In this document: in pieces, positions 9,178-18,380 of the stretch
Numbering within the stretch: position 1 is the stretch's first letter
Layout of the letters: each line of letters starts with the position of its first letter
NCBI GenBank assembly: GCA_020853095.1
Contig: JADYZN010000040.1
Coordinates: 124,001-188,000 of the forward strand
DNA length: 64,000 bases
Source: Phycisphaerales bacterium
GTDB taxonomy: Bacteria > Planctomycetota > Phycisphaerae > Tepidisphaerales > Tepidisphaeraceae
Direction: 5' to 3'
The notes under the pieces: generated by a model
Told to the model about the DNA's origin: nothing
The model's input: the letters and a program-made list of their open reading frames with translations, nothing else
The model's database searches: none
Made by a program: the position numbers and the translations under genes

Positions 9178-9762
9178 ATGTCAGCCATAGTCGGAAAACC
9201 CGCGCCGCAGTTTTCGCTCGATGCCGTCCATCAAGGCCAGTTTCGCACGGTTTCGCTGGATGATTACAAGAAAAAGTGGCTGGTGGTCTTTTTTTACCCG
9301 TTGAATTTCACGTTTGTCTGCCCCACTGAAATCCTCGCCTTCTCCGACCGAAGCGATGAATTTCACAAGCTGGGCGCGGAAATCGTTGGCGTCAGCGTGG
9401 ACAGCAAATATTCCCACCTGGCCTGGACCGACAAGGCGCGTAAAGACGGTGGAATTCATGGGTTGCGCTATCCTCTGCTGGCGGATTTGAATCGCGCCAT
9501 GGCCCGTGACTATGGCGTGTTGACCGATGGCGGGGTTGCGTTGCGCGGTTTGTTCCTGATCGACCCCAACGGCATCGTCCAGCACGCCACCATCAACAAT
9601 CTGGGCGTTGGCCGGTCGGTGGATGAAACCCTCCGCGTTCTTCAGGCGTTTCAGTTTGTACGCGAGCACGGCGACGTTTGCCCCGCCGATTGGAAGCCGG
9701 GTGCGGATGGGATGAAAGCCGACCCGGAAAAATCCAAAACCTATTTCGCCAAGCATGGATAG
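9178..9762 (+). CDS. Typical 2-Cys peroxiredoxin (AhpC/TSA family)
   Basis: This 194-residue protein has the peroxidatic Cys at C48 in FYPLNFTFVCPTEI and the resolving Cys at C168 in HGDVCPADWKPG, the hallmarks of AhpC/Prx1-type enzymes that reduce hydrogen peroxide and organic peroxides through a thioredoxin- or AhpF-type partner. The length is normal for the family. AAAGAGG lies seven bases before the ATG. The gene is divergent from the CLC gene and followed after 22 bases by a DUF1015 gene. No regulator-binding palindrome was recognised upstream. Confidence 0.95.
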   Translation: MSAIVGKPAPQFSLDAVHQGQFRTVSLDDYKKKWLVVFFYPLNFTFVCPTEILAFSDRSDEFHKLGAEIVGVSVDSKYSHLAWTDKARKDGGIHGLRYPLLADLNRAMARDYGVLTDGGVALRGLFLIDPNGIVQHATINNLGVGRSVDETLRVLQAFQFVREHGDVCPADWKPGADGMKADPEKSKTYFAKHG

Positions 9763-9784
9763 ACGCCTTTAGACAGGAGTTGTC

Positions 9785-11089
9785 ATGGCCAGGATTCGAC
9801 CCTTCGCCGGGATTCATTATGCCCGGCGCCCGGAACTCAATTTCTCCAATGTCATCGCCCCGCCATATGATGTGCTGGATGAAAAGGGCAAGGCGCGCCT
9901 GCAGACTTCCAGCCCGAACAACATCGTGAACATCGACCTGCCGCATCTGCCGGCCAAAACCGCCGGCCCGGATGAGGTGTACGTCCAATCGGCCAATACG
10001 CTGAAAAACTGGCTGGCCGATGGAACACTCCAACGCGACCAGCGCCCCGCCACCTACGTCTATTCGCAAACCTACGAACATGGTGGACGAAGTTTCCATC
10101 GCCGGGGTTTTATCGCCTTGGTTCGCCTGTCCGAATTTGGCCAGGGACAGGTCGTCCCCCATGAAAAAACCTACAAGGGTCCGATCGAAGATCGCCTGAA
10201 ATTGATGCGGGCCACCAAAGTCCAGCTTTCTCCGATCTTCGGCCTGTTCAGCGATCCGCGCAACCGGGTCACCAACCTGCTGTACAGCAAGGTCGCCAAA
10301 CCCTACCTGACCGGCACATTGGAAGGGGTGAAAAACGACCTGTGGACCGTGATCGACGCCGAGGTCGAAAACCAGTTGATCGACCTGATGAAAGACACCC
10401 CCATCTACATCGCCGATGGGCACCACCGTTACACCACCGCGCTGCAATACAAAAAGGAAATAGAGGAACAGCATGGCGGCCCATTGCCGCCAAACCATCC
10501 GGCCAACTGGTGCATGTTCGTGCTGGTGGGGATGCAGGACCCTGGCTTGTTGATCCTCCCGACCCATCGTTTGATCGGTGGATTGCAAGGCTTTGACATG
10601 GCCGGCTTTACGGCCGCCCTGGGCAATGATTTTGAAGTGATCGCCACGCCGCTCAGGCCGGACCATGTGGATGAGTTCGCTGAAACCCTTGCCGGATACC
10701 CCGGCCATAGCTTTGGCTTGTACGATGGGAAAACGAAAAAACTGTATGTCCTGCGGTTGAAAAACGAGCAGATACTCAAACCCTTTGAACCCAACCAAAG
10801 CGACGCCTGGCGGTCGCTGGATGTGGCGATCCTTCAGCGTTATCTGCTGGATGAGGTGATCCAACCCAAGTTCAATGCTGGCAAAGAGTTAACCAAAGGG
10901 TACACGGCCGACCCCAACGCCATCGCGCCCCAGGTGGACAGTGGGGCCTATCAACTGGCTTTGCTCTTAAAACCCACCCCGCTTCATGCTTTGGAAGAGC
11001 TTGGCAAGCATGGCGAGGTCATGCCGCAAAAGAGCACCTATTTTTATCCCAAACTGGCCACCGGAATGGTGATTAACCCGTTGGAATAA
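9785..11089 (+). CDS. DUF1015 family protein (ParB/SerK-like fold)
   Basis: The 434-residue protein shows the family start (RIRPFAGIHY... VIAPPYDVLDE) and the most conserved block IADGHHRYTTAL near residue 203. DUF1015 proteins are widespread in bacteria and archaea; an archaeal relative group is known as ADP-dependent serine kinase, but most members have no tested function, so no reaction is claimed. The gene follows the peroxiredoxin by 22 bases and is probably in the same operon. The start ATG is preceded by an ACAGGAG-type Shine-Dalgarno. Confidence 0.85.
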   Translation: MARIRPFAGIHYARRPELNFSNVIAPPYDVLDEKGKARLQTSSPNNIVNIDLPHLPAKTAGPDEVYVQSANTLKNWLADGTLQRDQRPATYVYSQTYEHGGRSFHRRGFIALVRLSEFGQGQVVPHEKTYKGPIEDRLKLMRATKVQLSPIFGLFSDPRNRVTNLLYSKVAKPYLTGTLEGVKNDLWTVIDAEVENQLIDLMKDTPIYIADGHHRYTTALQYKKEIEEQHGGPLPPNHPANWCMFVLVGMQDPGLLILPTHRLIGGLQGFDMAGFTAALGNDFEVIATPLRPDHVDEFAETLAGYPGHSFGLYDGKTKKLYVLRLKNEQILKPFEPNQSDAWRSLDVAILQRYLLDEVIQPKFNAGKELTKGYTADPNAIAPQVDSGAYQLALLLKPTPLHALEELGKHGEVMPQKSTYFYPKLATGMVINPLE

Positions 11090-11131
11090 CTCATTTTACG
11101 CCAATCGGCTGGCCTGTGGCGGACGGCCGCC

Positions 11132-11137
11132 TATAAT
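11132..11137 (+). promoter_or_regulatory. -10 element for the M16 peptidase pair
   Basis: A perfect TATAAT lies 33 bases before the TTG start at 11171. The -35 region (CTGGCC at 17-base spacing) is weak. Confidence 0.35.
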
Positions 11138-11170
11138 TTCGCACCACTTGATCCAGACGAAGGAGCCTCA

Positions 11171-12406
11171 TTGGGCGAACGATATTTTCAGCATACATTT
11201 GACAACGGTCTGACGCTTTTGGCCGAGAAGATGCCCGCCATGCAATCGGCGGCGATGTCGTTGATGATCCCGGCCGGGTCCAGCACGGATCCGGTGGACC
11301 GCAACGGTTCGGCCACCGTTTTGTCCGATCTGATTCTTCGCGGTGCCGGCGACCGCGACAGCCACGCCCTGACCGATTATCTCGACAGCTTGGGCTTGCA
11401 ACGCGCCTCCAGCGTCGGGATTCATCACACCCGGCTTGGATGTGCCGCGCTGGCCGAAAACGTCATGACCGGACTGGCGGCATATGCCGACATCATTCAG
11501 CGGCCGCAGATGCCTCAGAGCGGTTTTGACGCCGCACGCGATTTGGCACTTCAGGCGTTGGCGGGACTGGATGATGATCCAAGACAGAAATTGCTGGTGA
11601 AGTTGCGGGAGTGGCATTTCCCATCCCCCTTTGGCCGCAACTCGATGGGAAAGCGGCAAGACCTTGAAAAGTTGACCCTCGATTTGTGCCGTACGGATTT
11701 TGGCCGTCGGTATCATGCGGGGAGCGCCATCCTGGCGGTGGCCGGGAACGTCGATTTTACTTCATTGCAAAAACAGGTGCAGGAGTATTTCGGCTCGTGG
11801 AAGACCGGCACCAACGATGAAGTGCGGATCATGCCGCCACCCGGCGCCTATCACCACGAACCGCAGCAAAGCGAACAGACCCACATCGGCATCGCCTATC
11901 CTTCGATCACGGAGGATCATCCCGATTATTACGTCGTCCGGCTGGCGGTGGAGGTGCTCAGCGGCGGGATGAGCGGGCGGTTGTTCACCGAGGTTCGCGA
12001 GAAACGTGCATTGTGTTACAGCGTCTGGGCCGGTTACAGCAGCCTCAAAACCCAGGGAAGCATCATGGGTTATGCCGGCACGAGCAACGATCGCGCCCAG
12101 GCGACGCTGGATTGTCTGGTGGGCGAATTGCACCGGCTCAGCGATGGCATTACCGCCGAGGAATTGAAGCGGGCCAAGACCGGATTGAAGGCGGCCACGA
12201 TCATGCAGGGGGAATCGACCAGCGCCCGTGCCGGTGCGCTGGCGCACGATTATTTCATTCGAGGCCGGATTCGGACGCTCGATGAAATCAAAAACGCCGT
12301 CGATTCGGTGACATTGGACCAGGTGAACGCCTATCTGGCCGGCCACCGCCCCGGGCCGTTCACGGTGGTGATCGTCGGCCCCAAGGAATTGCGCCTGCCG
12401 GAATAA
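11171..12406 (+). CDS. M16 family protein lacking the zinc motif (non-catalytic partner)
   Basis: This 411-residue protein has the M16 fold pattern (FDNGLTLLAEKMP at the N-terminus; GGMSGRLFTEVREKRALCYSV in the second half). Where HxxEH should be, it reads VLSDLILRGAG, so zinc binding is lost. Such inactive members pair with an active M16 subunit, here the gene ten bases downstream, as in the two-subunit bacterial M16B peptidases. The second half keeps the R/Y-containing substrate-binding segment typical of the partner subunit. The start is a TTG with an excellent AAGGAG six bases upstream. Confidence 0.88.
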   Translation: MGERYFQHTFDNGLTLLAEKMPAMQSAAMSLMIPAGSSTDPVDRNGSATVLSDLILRGAGDRDSHALTDYLDSLGLQRASSVGIHHTRLGCAALAENVMTGLAAYADIIQRPQMPQSGFDAARDLALQALAGLDDDPRQKLLVKLREWHFPSPFGRNSMGKRQDLEKLTLDLCRTDFGRRYHAGSAILAVAGNVDFTSLQKQVQEYFGSWKTGTNDEVRIMPPPGAYHHEPQQSEQTHIGIAYPSITEDHPDYYVVRLAVEVLSGGMSGRLFTEVREKRALCYSVWAGYSSLKTQGSIMGYAGTSNDRAQATLDCLVGELHRLSDGITAEELKRAKTGLKAATIMQGESTSARAGALAHDYFIRGRIRTLDEIKNAVDSVTLDQVNAYLAGHRPGPFTVVIVGPKELRLPE

Positions 12407-12416
12407 GGATTTGATC

Positions 12417-13637
12417 ATGCCCCTGAAATTTCATCATCAGACGCTCAGCAACGGCCTGGACATCGTGGCCGAAATCAACCCGGATGCCCACAGCTTCGCG
12501 GCGGGGTTGTTCGTCAAGACCGGTTCCCGCGACGAGGAGTCGTCGATCAACGGCGTGTCGCACTTTCTGGAACACATGATGTTCAAGGGATCGGACCGGT
12601 ACACATGGGAGGATGTCAACCGGATTTTTGACGAGATCGGCGCGCGATACAACGCCTTCACCAGCCAGGAGATGACGGCGTATTACGCCAACGTGCTGCC
12701 GGAATTCACGGAAAAAGCGATGGAGCATCTGGCCCATCTGCTGCGGCCGGCGATTCGACAAAGCGATTTTGACACCGAGAAAAAGGTGATCCTCGAGGAG
12801 ATCGCGATGTACCTGGATGATCCGGGCCACCGGCTTTATGAGAAGCTGATGGAATTGCATTTTGGCAATCATCCCCTGTCGCAAAGCGTGCTGGGTCCGG
12901 CCGAGTCGATCCGCAATCTGAAGCGCGACCAGATGGCCGGTTATTTCAACGGCCATTACGGGCCGGGCAACATGGTCTTGTCGGTGACGGGATGCATGGA
13001 TTTTGACGAGGTGGTGAAACTGGCCGAGCGATACATGGGATCGTGGCCCAAGGTGGCCGCCACCCGCGATCAGCCACTGCCGCTGTACAAGCCGCAGGAA
13101 CAGGACCTGGTCGACGCCAAGCTCAATCGGCGATACACGATGGGCATGACCCCCGGCCCCAGCGCGCAGGATGAGCGGCGGTTCGCCGCGCGGGTGCTGG
13201 CGGACGTCATCGGCGATTCGGAAGGATCGCGCTTCTATTGGGCGCTGGTGGACAACGCCATCGCAGAGGATGCGGATTTCGGATTTTATCCGCACGATGG
13301 GTGCGGGAGTTTCTATTTCGCGCTGACGACCGATCCCAAACGTTCCAAACAGGCGTTGAAGGTGGCGATTGACGAATTGCAGCGCGTTCGCCGCGACCTG
13401 AACAATGATGAAGTCGAGCGGGCCAAAAACAAGATCGCCAGCGGCATCGTGTTGCAGGGCGAAGTGCCGCTGGGACGGATGCGCTCGATCGGCAGCCAGT
13501 GGATTTACAACAAGGGATACCGCTCGCTGGAAGAGGACATGGCCACCCTGCTGGCGGTCACGCCGGGGTCGTTGCAGCAGTTGATGGATGATTTTTCGTT
13601 CGATCCGATGACCATCGTCTCTCTGGGTCCGGGATGA
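12417..13637 (+). CDS. M16 family zinc peptidase, catalytic subunit
   Basis: This 406-residue protein carries HFLEHMMFKG, with the HxxEH zinc motif at H49-H53 and the downstream acidic helix (EKKVILEEIAMY) that supplies the third ligand. It resembles bacterial processing-peptidase-like M16B enzymes. An in-frame TTG lies two codons upstream, but the AAGGA Shine-Dalgarno is correctly spaced for the ATG at 12417. The preceding non-catalytic M16 gene is ten bases away, so the two probably form a heterodimer. The substrate is unknown. Confidence 0.92.
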   Translation: MPLKFHHQTLSNGLDIVAEINPDAHSFAAGLFVKTGSRDEESSINGVSHFLEHMMFKGSDRYTWEDVNRIFDEIGARYNAFTSQEMTAYYANVLPEFTEKAMEHLAHLLRPAIRQSDFDTEKKVILEEIAMYLDDPGHRLYEKLMELHFGNHPLSQSVLGPAESIRNLKRDQMAGYFNGHYGPGNMVLSVTGCMDFDEVVKLAERYMGSWPKVAATRDQPLPLYKPQEQDLVDAKLNRRYTMGMTPGPSAQDERRFAARVLADVIGDSEGSRFYWALVDNAIAEDADFGFYPHDGCGSFYFALTTDPKRSKQALKVAIDELQRVRRDLNNDEVERAKNKIASGIVLQGEVPLGRMRSIGSQWIYNKGYRSLEEDMATLLAVTPGSLQQLMDDFSFDPMTIVSLGPG

Positions 13638-13665
13638 GCAGATCCACAATTACAGGTGAAGGTCG

Positions 13666-15042
13666 ATGGAAGCATTAATGATCGGGGTGTCGGGAATGCG
13701 CGGAACGGTGGGCGGGACGTTGACGCCGCCGGTGGTGGGGCAGATGGCGGCGGCATTCGCGCGGTGGTTGCAATCATCGCATCGACCCGACCCCAACCGG
13801 CCTGTTCGCATCGTCTTCGGGCGTGATTCGCGTCCATCGGGCCATTGGGTGAGGGATGCGGCCGTGGCGACGCTGGTTGCCGCCGGCGCCCAAGTGATCG
13901 ACCTGGACATCGTCACCACCCCCGGCGTGGCGATGATGGTGAAGCATCTTCAGGCCGACGGCGCGATGATCGCCACGGCCTCGCACAATCCGATTCAGTG
14001 GAACGGGTTGAAGATGCTCAATCATCAGGCCGTCGCCCTGCCGCCGGAGGATGCGGAGCGGGTCAAACAACTGTTCATCGAAAACCAGCCTCAATTCGTC
14101 CGCGTGCAGCAGTTGATCCCGCCCCAAAAAAACAGCGAAACCCACGCCCTGCACAACAAGCGGGTTCTGGATCATGTTGACGTGCTGGGCATTTCGACCA
14201 AACGGTTCAAGGTGGTGCTGGACAGCGTCAACGGGGCGGGATGTGTCGCCACGGCGACGCTGTTGAACAAACTCGGCTGCCAGTTGATCCATCTCAACGA
14301 TTCGCCCGATGGGCAGTTTCAGCACGAGCCTGAACCAACCGAAGCCAACCTGACCGGCCTAGCCGACGAGGTGCGGCGACAGAAGGCGGCCGTCGGTTTC
14401 GCCCAGGACCCGGACGCCGACCGGCTGGCGGTGGTGGATGAGAACGGCACGTACATCGGCGAGGAATACACCCTGGCGCTGTGTGCAAAATGGATATTGA
14501 GCAAACGGCCGGGCGTGGCCTGCGCCAACCTCTCCACCAGCCGGATGCTGGATGACATCGCGGCCGCGACGGGTTCGAGGGTCGTTCGCACGCCCGTCGG
14601 CGAGGCCAACGTCGTGCAGGCGATGCTGCGACATCAGGCCGTCATCGGCGGCGAAGGCAACGGCGGCGTGATCGACACCCGCATCGTTCCCGGCCGCGAC
14701 AGCCTGGTGGCCATCGGCTACATCCTGAACCTGATGGCCGCCACGGGCAAAACGATCTCGCAACTGGTGGCGGAAATCCCGCGATACCAGATCATCAAAA
14801 CCAAGTTCGAGTGCCGTCGTGAGGATGCCAATCGCGCGGTCGAGGCGGTGAAAAAGGAATTCGCCGGCGAAAAGATCGACACGCAGGATGGCATCCGCAT
14901 CGACTGGCCGACGGCCTGGGTTCACGCCCGGCCCAGCAACACCGAGCCGATCATGCGGATCATCGCCGAAGCCCCCGACCGCCCCACCGCCGAACGGAAG
15001 ATCGCGGCGGTTCAGGCCGTCGTCGAACATGCGTTACAATGA
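13666..15042 (+). CDS. Alpha-D-phosphohexomutase, GlmM/ManB-like
   Basis: This 458-residue protein has the four landmarks of the family: the phospho-serine loop TASHNP (S106), the metal loop DPDADR (about 248-253), the sugar loop GEGNGGVI and a C-terminal phosphate loop ARPSNTEP. The TASHNP and GEGNGGVI forms fit phosphoglucosamine mutase as well as phosphomannomutase, so the exact sugar is uncertain. Together with the GlmU-like protein at 4.9-6.1 kb it could supply UDP-N-acetylglucosamine. It follows the M16 pair by 28 bases. A second ATG four codons in (13678) is an alternative start. Confidence 0.9.
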   Translation: MEALMIGVSGMRGTVGGTLTPPVVGQMAAAFARWLQSSHRPDPNRPVRIVFGRDSRPSGHWVRDAAVATLVAAGAQVIDLDIVTTPGVAMMVKHLQADGAMIATASHNPIQWNGLKMLNHQAVALPPEDAERVKQLFIENQPQFVRVQQLIPPQKNSETHALHNKRVLDHVDVLGISTKRFKVVLDSVNGAGCVATATLLNKLGCQLIHLNDSPDGQFQHEPEPTEANLTGLADEVRRQKAAVGFAQDPDADRLAVVDENGTYIGEEYTLALCAKWILSKRPGVACANLSTSRMLDDIAAATGSRVVRTPVGEANVVQAMLRHQAVIGGEGNGGVIDTRIVPGRDSLVAIGYILNLMAATGKTISQLVAEIPRYQIIKTKFECRREDANRAVEAVKKEFAGEKIDTQDGIRIDWPTAWVHARPSNTEPIMRIIAEAPDRPTAERKIAAVQAVVEHALQ

Positions 15043-15098
15043 ATGGCCCCGGCTGAAATCAAACGCCGGGTGGCAAATCGAAAGGAGCCGGAGGTCGA

Positions 15099-16469
15099 TT
15101 GGCTGAATTGAAGCGTAAGGAACTCTCGGTTCACCAGGAGCGGGCGGTGCTGGTGGGCGTGATTTTGCCGCAATCCACGGCCGACCCGCGCAATCCCCTG
15201 GGGGAACTGGGATCGCTGGCCAAAACGGCCGGCGCCAAGGTGGTCGGCCAGGTTCTGCAAAAGCGCCAACATCCCGACGCCGGAACGTACGTCGGCAGCG
15301 GCAAGGCGATCGAAATCGCCCGGTTGGCCATGCAGAACCGCGCGGACGTGGTGGTGTTTGACAACGATCTGTCGCCCGGACAGATCGGCGCGCTGGAAAA
15401 AATCATCAACGAGGAAGCCCAGAGCAAACGGGGCGAGGGAATCAAGGTCCTGGATCGATCCGAATTGATCCTCGATATTTTCGCCGGCAGGGCGCAGACG
15501 CACGAGGCCCGATTGCAGGTGGAATTGGCCCAGATGCAGTACACCTACCCGCGGCTGACGCGGATGTGGGGACATCTGGAACGCATCGCCGGCGGAGCGC
15601 CGGCCGGCATCGGCACGCGCGGCCCCGGCGAACAGCAGTTGGAAATCGACCGGCGACTGGTCCGCAAACGCATCGCCGATCTGAAACACGAGATCGACAA
15701 GATCCAGGATCGCAAGTCGCGGCTGGTGTCCAAGCGCAACCAGGAACATTTCACGGTCTGCATCGTCGGATACACCAACGCGGGAAAAAGCACGCTTTTC
15801 AACACGCTGACGGCGGCCGGAGCGTATGCGGATGACAAGCTGTTCGCCACGCTGGACACCAAGACGCGGGCGTGGCGGCTGGAGCGCGGGACCGAGGTTT
15901 TATTGAGCGACACGGTGGGGTTCGTGCGGGATCTTCCGCACAACCTGGTGGCGTCGTTCAAGGCGACGCTGGAGGAAGCGATTCACGCGGACCTGCTGCT
16001 GCACGTGCTGGACGTGGGCCATCCACACGCCGAACAGCAATTCAAAAGCGTTCACCAGGTTCTGGATGAAATCGGCGCCAAGGACAAGCCGGAAATTCTG
16101 CTCCTGAACAAAATCGACGTCGAACAAGCGGCCGATGCCTGGCCGACCTGGCGGACGCTGCATCACGGTTCCATCGCCATCAGCGCCAAAACCGGCCAGG
16201 GGCTGGACGAGCTGCACGAGAGGGTCTATCGGCACGTACTCGGCCAGCAGGTGGAGGCGACGCTGGAAGCGGACGTGACCAACGGACGGTTGCTGGCGTA
16301 CATCGAGTCGCACAGCCGGGTGCGCGATCGAAAATTCGTGGATGGCCGGGTGGAAATCGTCGCGATCATCGGAAAACAAACCCTGGCCGAACTGGCGCGC
16401 AACGGCCAGTTGGTCATCAAATCCGTGCGTGAGGCATCGGGCGCAATGGAAAATTCGATCAGGGAATGA
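15099..16469 (+). CDS. hflX: GTPase HflX
   Basis: The 456-residue protein shows the HflX order: an N-terminal glycine-rich domain (AGTYVGSGKAIEI), the signature GGAPAGIGTRGPGEQQLE near 165-182, a basic coiled region, then the GTPase with G1 GYTNAGKST (224-232), G3 DTVGF and G4 NKID. HflX binds the 50S subunit and splits stalled ribosomes under stress. The start is a TTG preceded by GGAGG four bases away, consistent with the first conserved residues. Its last 11 bases overlap the tail of the convergent CvpA-like gene. Confidence 0.95.
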   Translation: MAELKRKELSVHQERAVLVGVILPQSTADPRNPLGELGSLAKTAGAKVVGQVLQKRQHPDAGTYVGSGKAIEIARLAMQNRADVVVFDNDLSPGQIGALEKIINEEAQSKRGEGIKVLDRSELILDIFAGRAQTHEARLQVELAQMQYTYPRLTRMWGHLERIAGGAPAGIGTRGPGEQQLEIDRRLVRKRIADLKHEIDKIQDRKSRLVSKRNQEHFTVCIVGYTNAGKSTLFNTLTAAGAYADDKLFATLDTKTRAWRLERGTEVLLSDTVGFVRDLPHNLVASFKATLEEAIHADLLLHVLDVGHPHAEQQFKSVHQVLDEIGAKDKPEILLLNKIDVEQAADAWPTWRTLHHGSIAISAKTGQGLDELHERVYRHVLGQQVEATLEADVTNGRLLAYIESHSRVRDRKFVDGRVEIVAIIGKQTLAELARNGQLVIKSVREASGAMENSIRE

Positions 16470-18327
16470 CCTGGTTGAAGGTCTGAATCGGCTGGTTGCG
16501 GAAATCGAGCGACCGGAGGTGGGTGTTGGCGGGGACGACGTACGCGATCCAGAGATCGGTGGGCGTGCCTTCTTCGCGGCCAAGGCTCATCACCGGCCCG
16601 TCGGCGCGATACATGGCGATGAGTTTGTCGCTGGTCCCCTGTTTAAGGCTGGTCCAGGCGCCGTTGGGTTTGTAATGCCGGCCGGAGGCGTCCACCAGGT
16701 CGATCTCGCCCAGTGAATTGGCCCACGCCCATTTGTCGGCGTTTTCCTGCGGGTTGGCATAACCGCTGATCTGCACCATGGTCATGCCCGGAGGAACGTA
16801 CAGGTCGCGGACGACGTATTCTCCCTGCGCCATCTTCTGAATCGAATCAACCGCGTTGATGTTGAGCATGGAAAATTTGCGTTCAGTCAGAGAAAACGTG
16901 CCCGATGCGATCTGGCCGTTGCGAACGTTGTCATCCGGCGTGCCGACGTTGATGGCGGTGAAGAGGCTGCGCGAACCGTCGATGTTGCTGTAACGAAACG
17001 GCGCGGCCGACGAAACACCCGGCGCGCCGGGTATCGGGCCGGGTGCGCCGGGCATCGGCGGCATCCCCGGTGCGCCCGGTGTGCCCGGGGCGGGGGCGTT
17101 CGGGCGTTTGTCCGATGCGCCTTTGCGTAAAACGTGAATCAGCGGCGAGGGGTTGATGGAGGGGTCAATTTTTTTGCCGGATAAATCCACCTTGGCCAGA
17201 CGTTTGACTTCGAGGAAGACACCGGGATCGACGCTCAGACCTTCATCTTTCGCGCCCTGGGCCACATCCGATTGATCGACCAGAAAGACCAGATCGGCTC
17301 CCATGTCCTCGCCGGTGATCGAGACAAACAACGGATCGTCGATGCGGTTGTTGATCAGCAGGTTGGCGTTTTCCAGCGTGCCGATGGGATGATAGTTTTT
17401 GCCGTTGGCCACCAGCCGGACCGCACCGGGACTGAACCGGAATATTTTGTCCTTGTCGGTGGCGTTGATGTCAAAGATGGCCCGCACCACCAGCAACATC
17501 TGATCCGGAGCGGGCTTGAGCATCACCGGAAGCTGTCGGGTGCGGATCGAGTTGACTTCCGCATCCGACTGGGCGACCTGCGACAGGGAATAGACGCCGG
17601 CCACTTTCACCCATTCGGCCACGCCGGGGATGTTGATGGCCGTGTGCATCGCTCCGGGCTGAATGCCCAGCCGGCTGGTGTACATCTCCAAGGCATAATC
17701 GGGATGAACCGATTGCACGGTACGTTGTCCGGCCAGCGAGCCGGCGCTCAGATGCTCAGCCAACCCCAGCACCATCTCATCAACCGAGGGGATCAGCGAT
17801 TGCGCGCGGGCGTTTTCCTCAACATCGGCGCCGGCGCCGATCCGATCCACCGATACTTCGTCGAACACCTGTGCATCATACATCCGGTTGTTGAGACTGA
17901 CCTTGACCGGCCGGTCGGTGACCGGATATCGGGAAAAATAGGCGATCGTCACCCCAAACGGCAACGACTGTGCCGCGAGGGCGAAAATGCCGGTGGCGAA
18001 GATGCCGGCGATGATTCCCATGACCGCGCCGCCCACCTTGTCCACCACGGCCGGAAAACGCACGTTGCCGGGAATGGCACGGTCGAAGATCAATCGCAGG
18101 ATGACGTAAATCGCCGCGAAAAGAATCACCAGCGACATGGCCAGCGCCTGATCGCCGAATCGCCCTTTGAGCAGCATCATCACGAGTGTTTCGTGATAAC
18201 CAAACGCCAGCATCGCGGCGACAATCGCGATGACGGCCGAGATCGTGGCGCTGAAAAATCCCTGGACGTAGTGGAAAAAGGCGATCAGGCCGATCAGGAC
18301 AATGATGATGATGTTGAAAAGGCTCAT
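16459..18327 (-). CDS. CvpA-like membrane protein with large extracytoplasmic C-terminal region
   Basis: The 622-residue protein begins with four hydrophobic segments in the first ~130 residues, in a pattern like the CvpA/colicin V production family (MSLFNIIIIVLIGLIAFFHY at the start). The remaining ~480 residues are soluble and contain a Pro/Gly-rich linker (GAPGMPPMPGAPGPIPGAPG) near residues 420-445 that separates two beta-rich parts. No catalytic motif was seen. Planctomycete CvpA-like proteins of this size are usually of unknown function. The gene is followed tail-to-tail by hflX and preceded after 53 bases by the GspE-like gene on the same strand. Confidence 0.65.
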   Translation of the reverse strand: MSLFNIIIIVLIGLIAFFHYVQGFFSATISAVIAIVAAMLAFGYHETLVMMLLKGRFGDQALAMSLVILFAAIYVILRLIFDRAIPGNVRFPAVVDKVGGAVMGIIAGIFATGIFALAAQSLPFGVTIAYFSRYPVTDRPVKVSLNNRMYDAQVFDEVSVDRIGAGADVEENARAQSLIPSVDEMVLGLAEHLSAGSLAGQRTVQSVHPDYALEMYTSRLGIQPGAMHTAINIPGVAEWVKVAGVYSLSQVAQSDAEVNSIRTRQLPVMLKPAPDQMLLVVRAIFDINATDKDKIFRFSPGAVRLVANGKNYHPIGTLENANLLINNRIDDPLFVSITGEDMGADLVFLVDQSDVAQGAKDEGLSVDPGVFLEVKRLAKVDLSGKKIDPSINPSPLIHVLRKGASDKRPNAPAPGTPGAPGMPPMPGAPGPIPGAPGVSSAAPFRYSNIDGSRSLFTAINVGTPDDNVRNGQIASGTFSLTERKFSMLNINAVDSIQKMAQGEYVVRDLYVPPGMTMVQISGYANPQENADKWAWANSLGEIDLVDASGRHYKPNGAWTSLKQGTSDKLIAMYRADGPVMSLGREEGTPTDLWIAYVVPANTHLRSLDFRNQPIQTFNQVIP

Positions 18328-18380
18328 GAATTTCTCGGTAGCGGCCGGCGATGAAACCGGCCGGTCATGTGGATTGATGA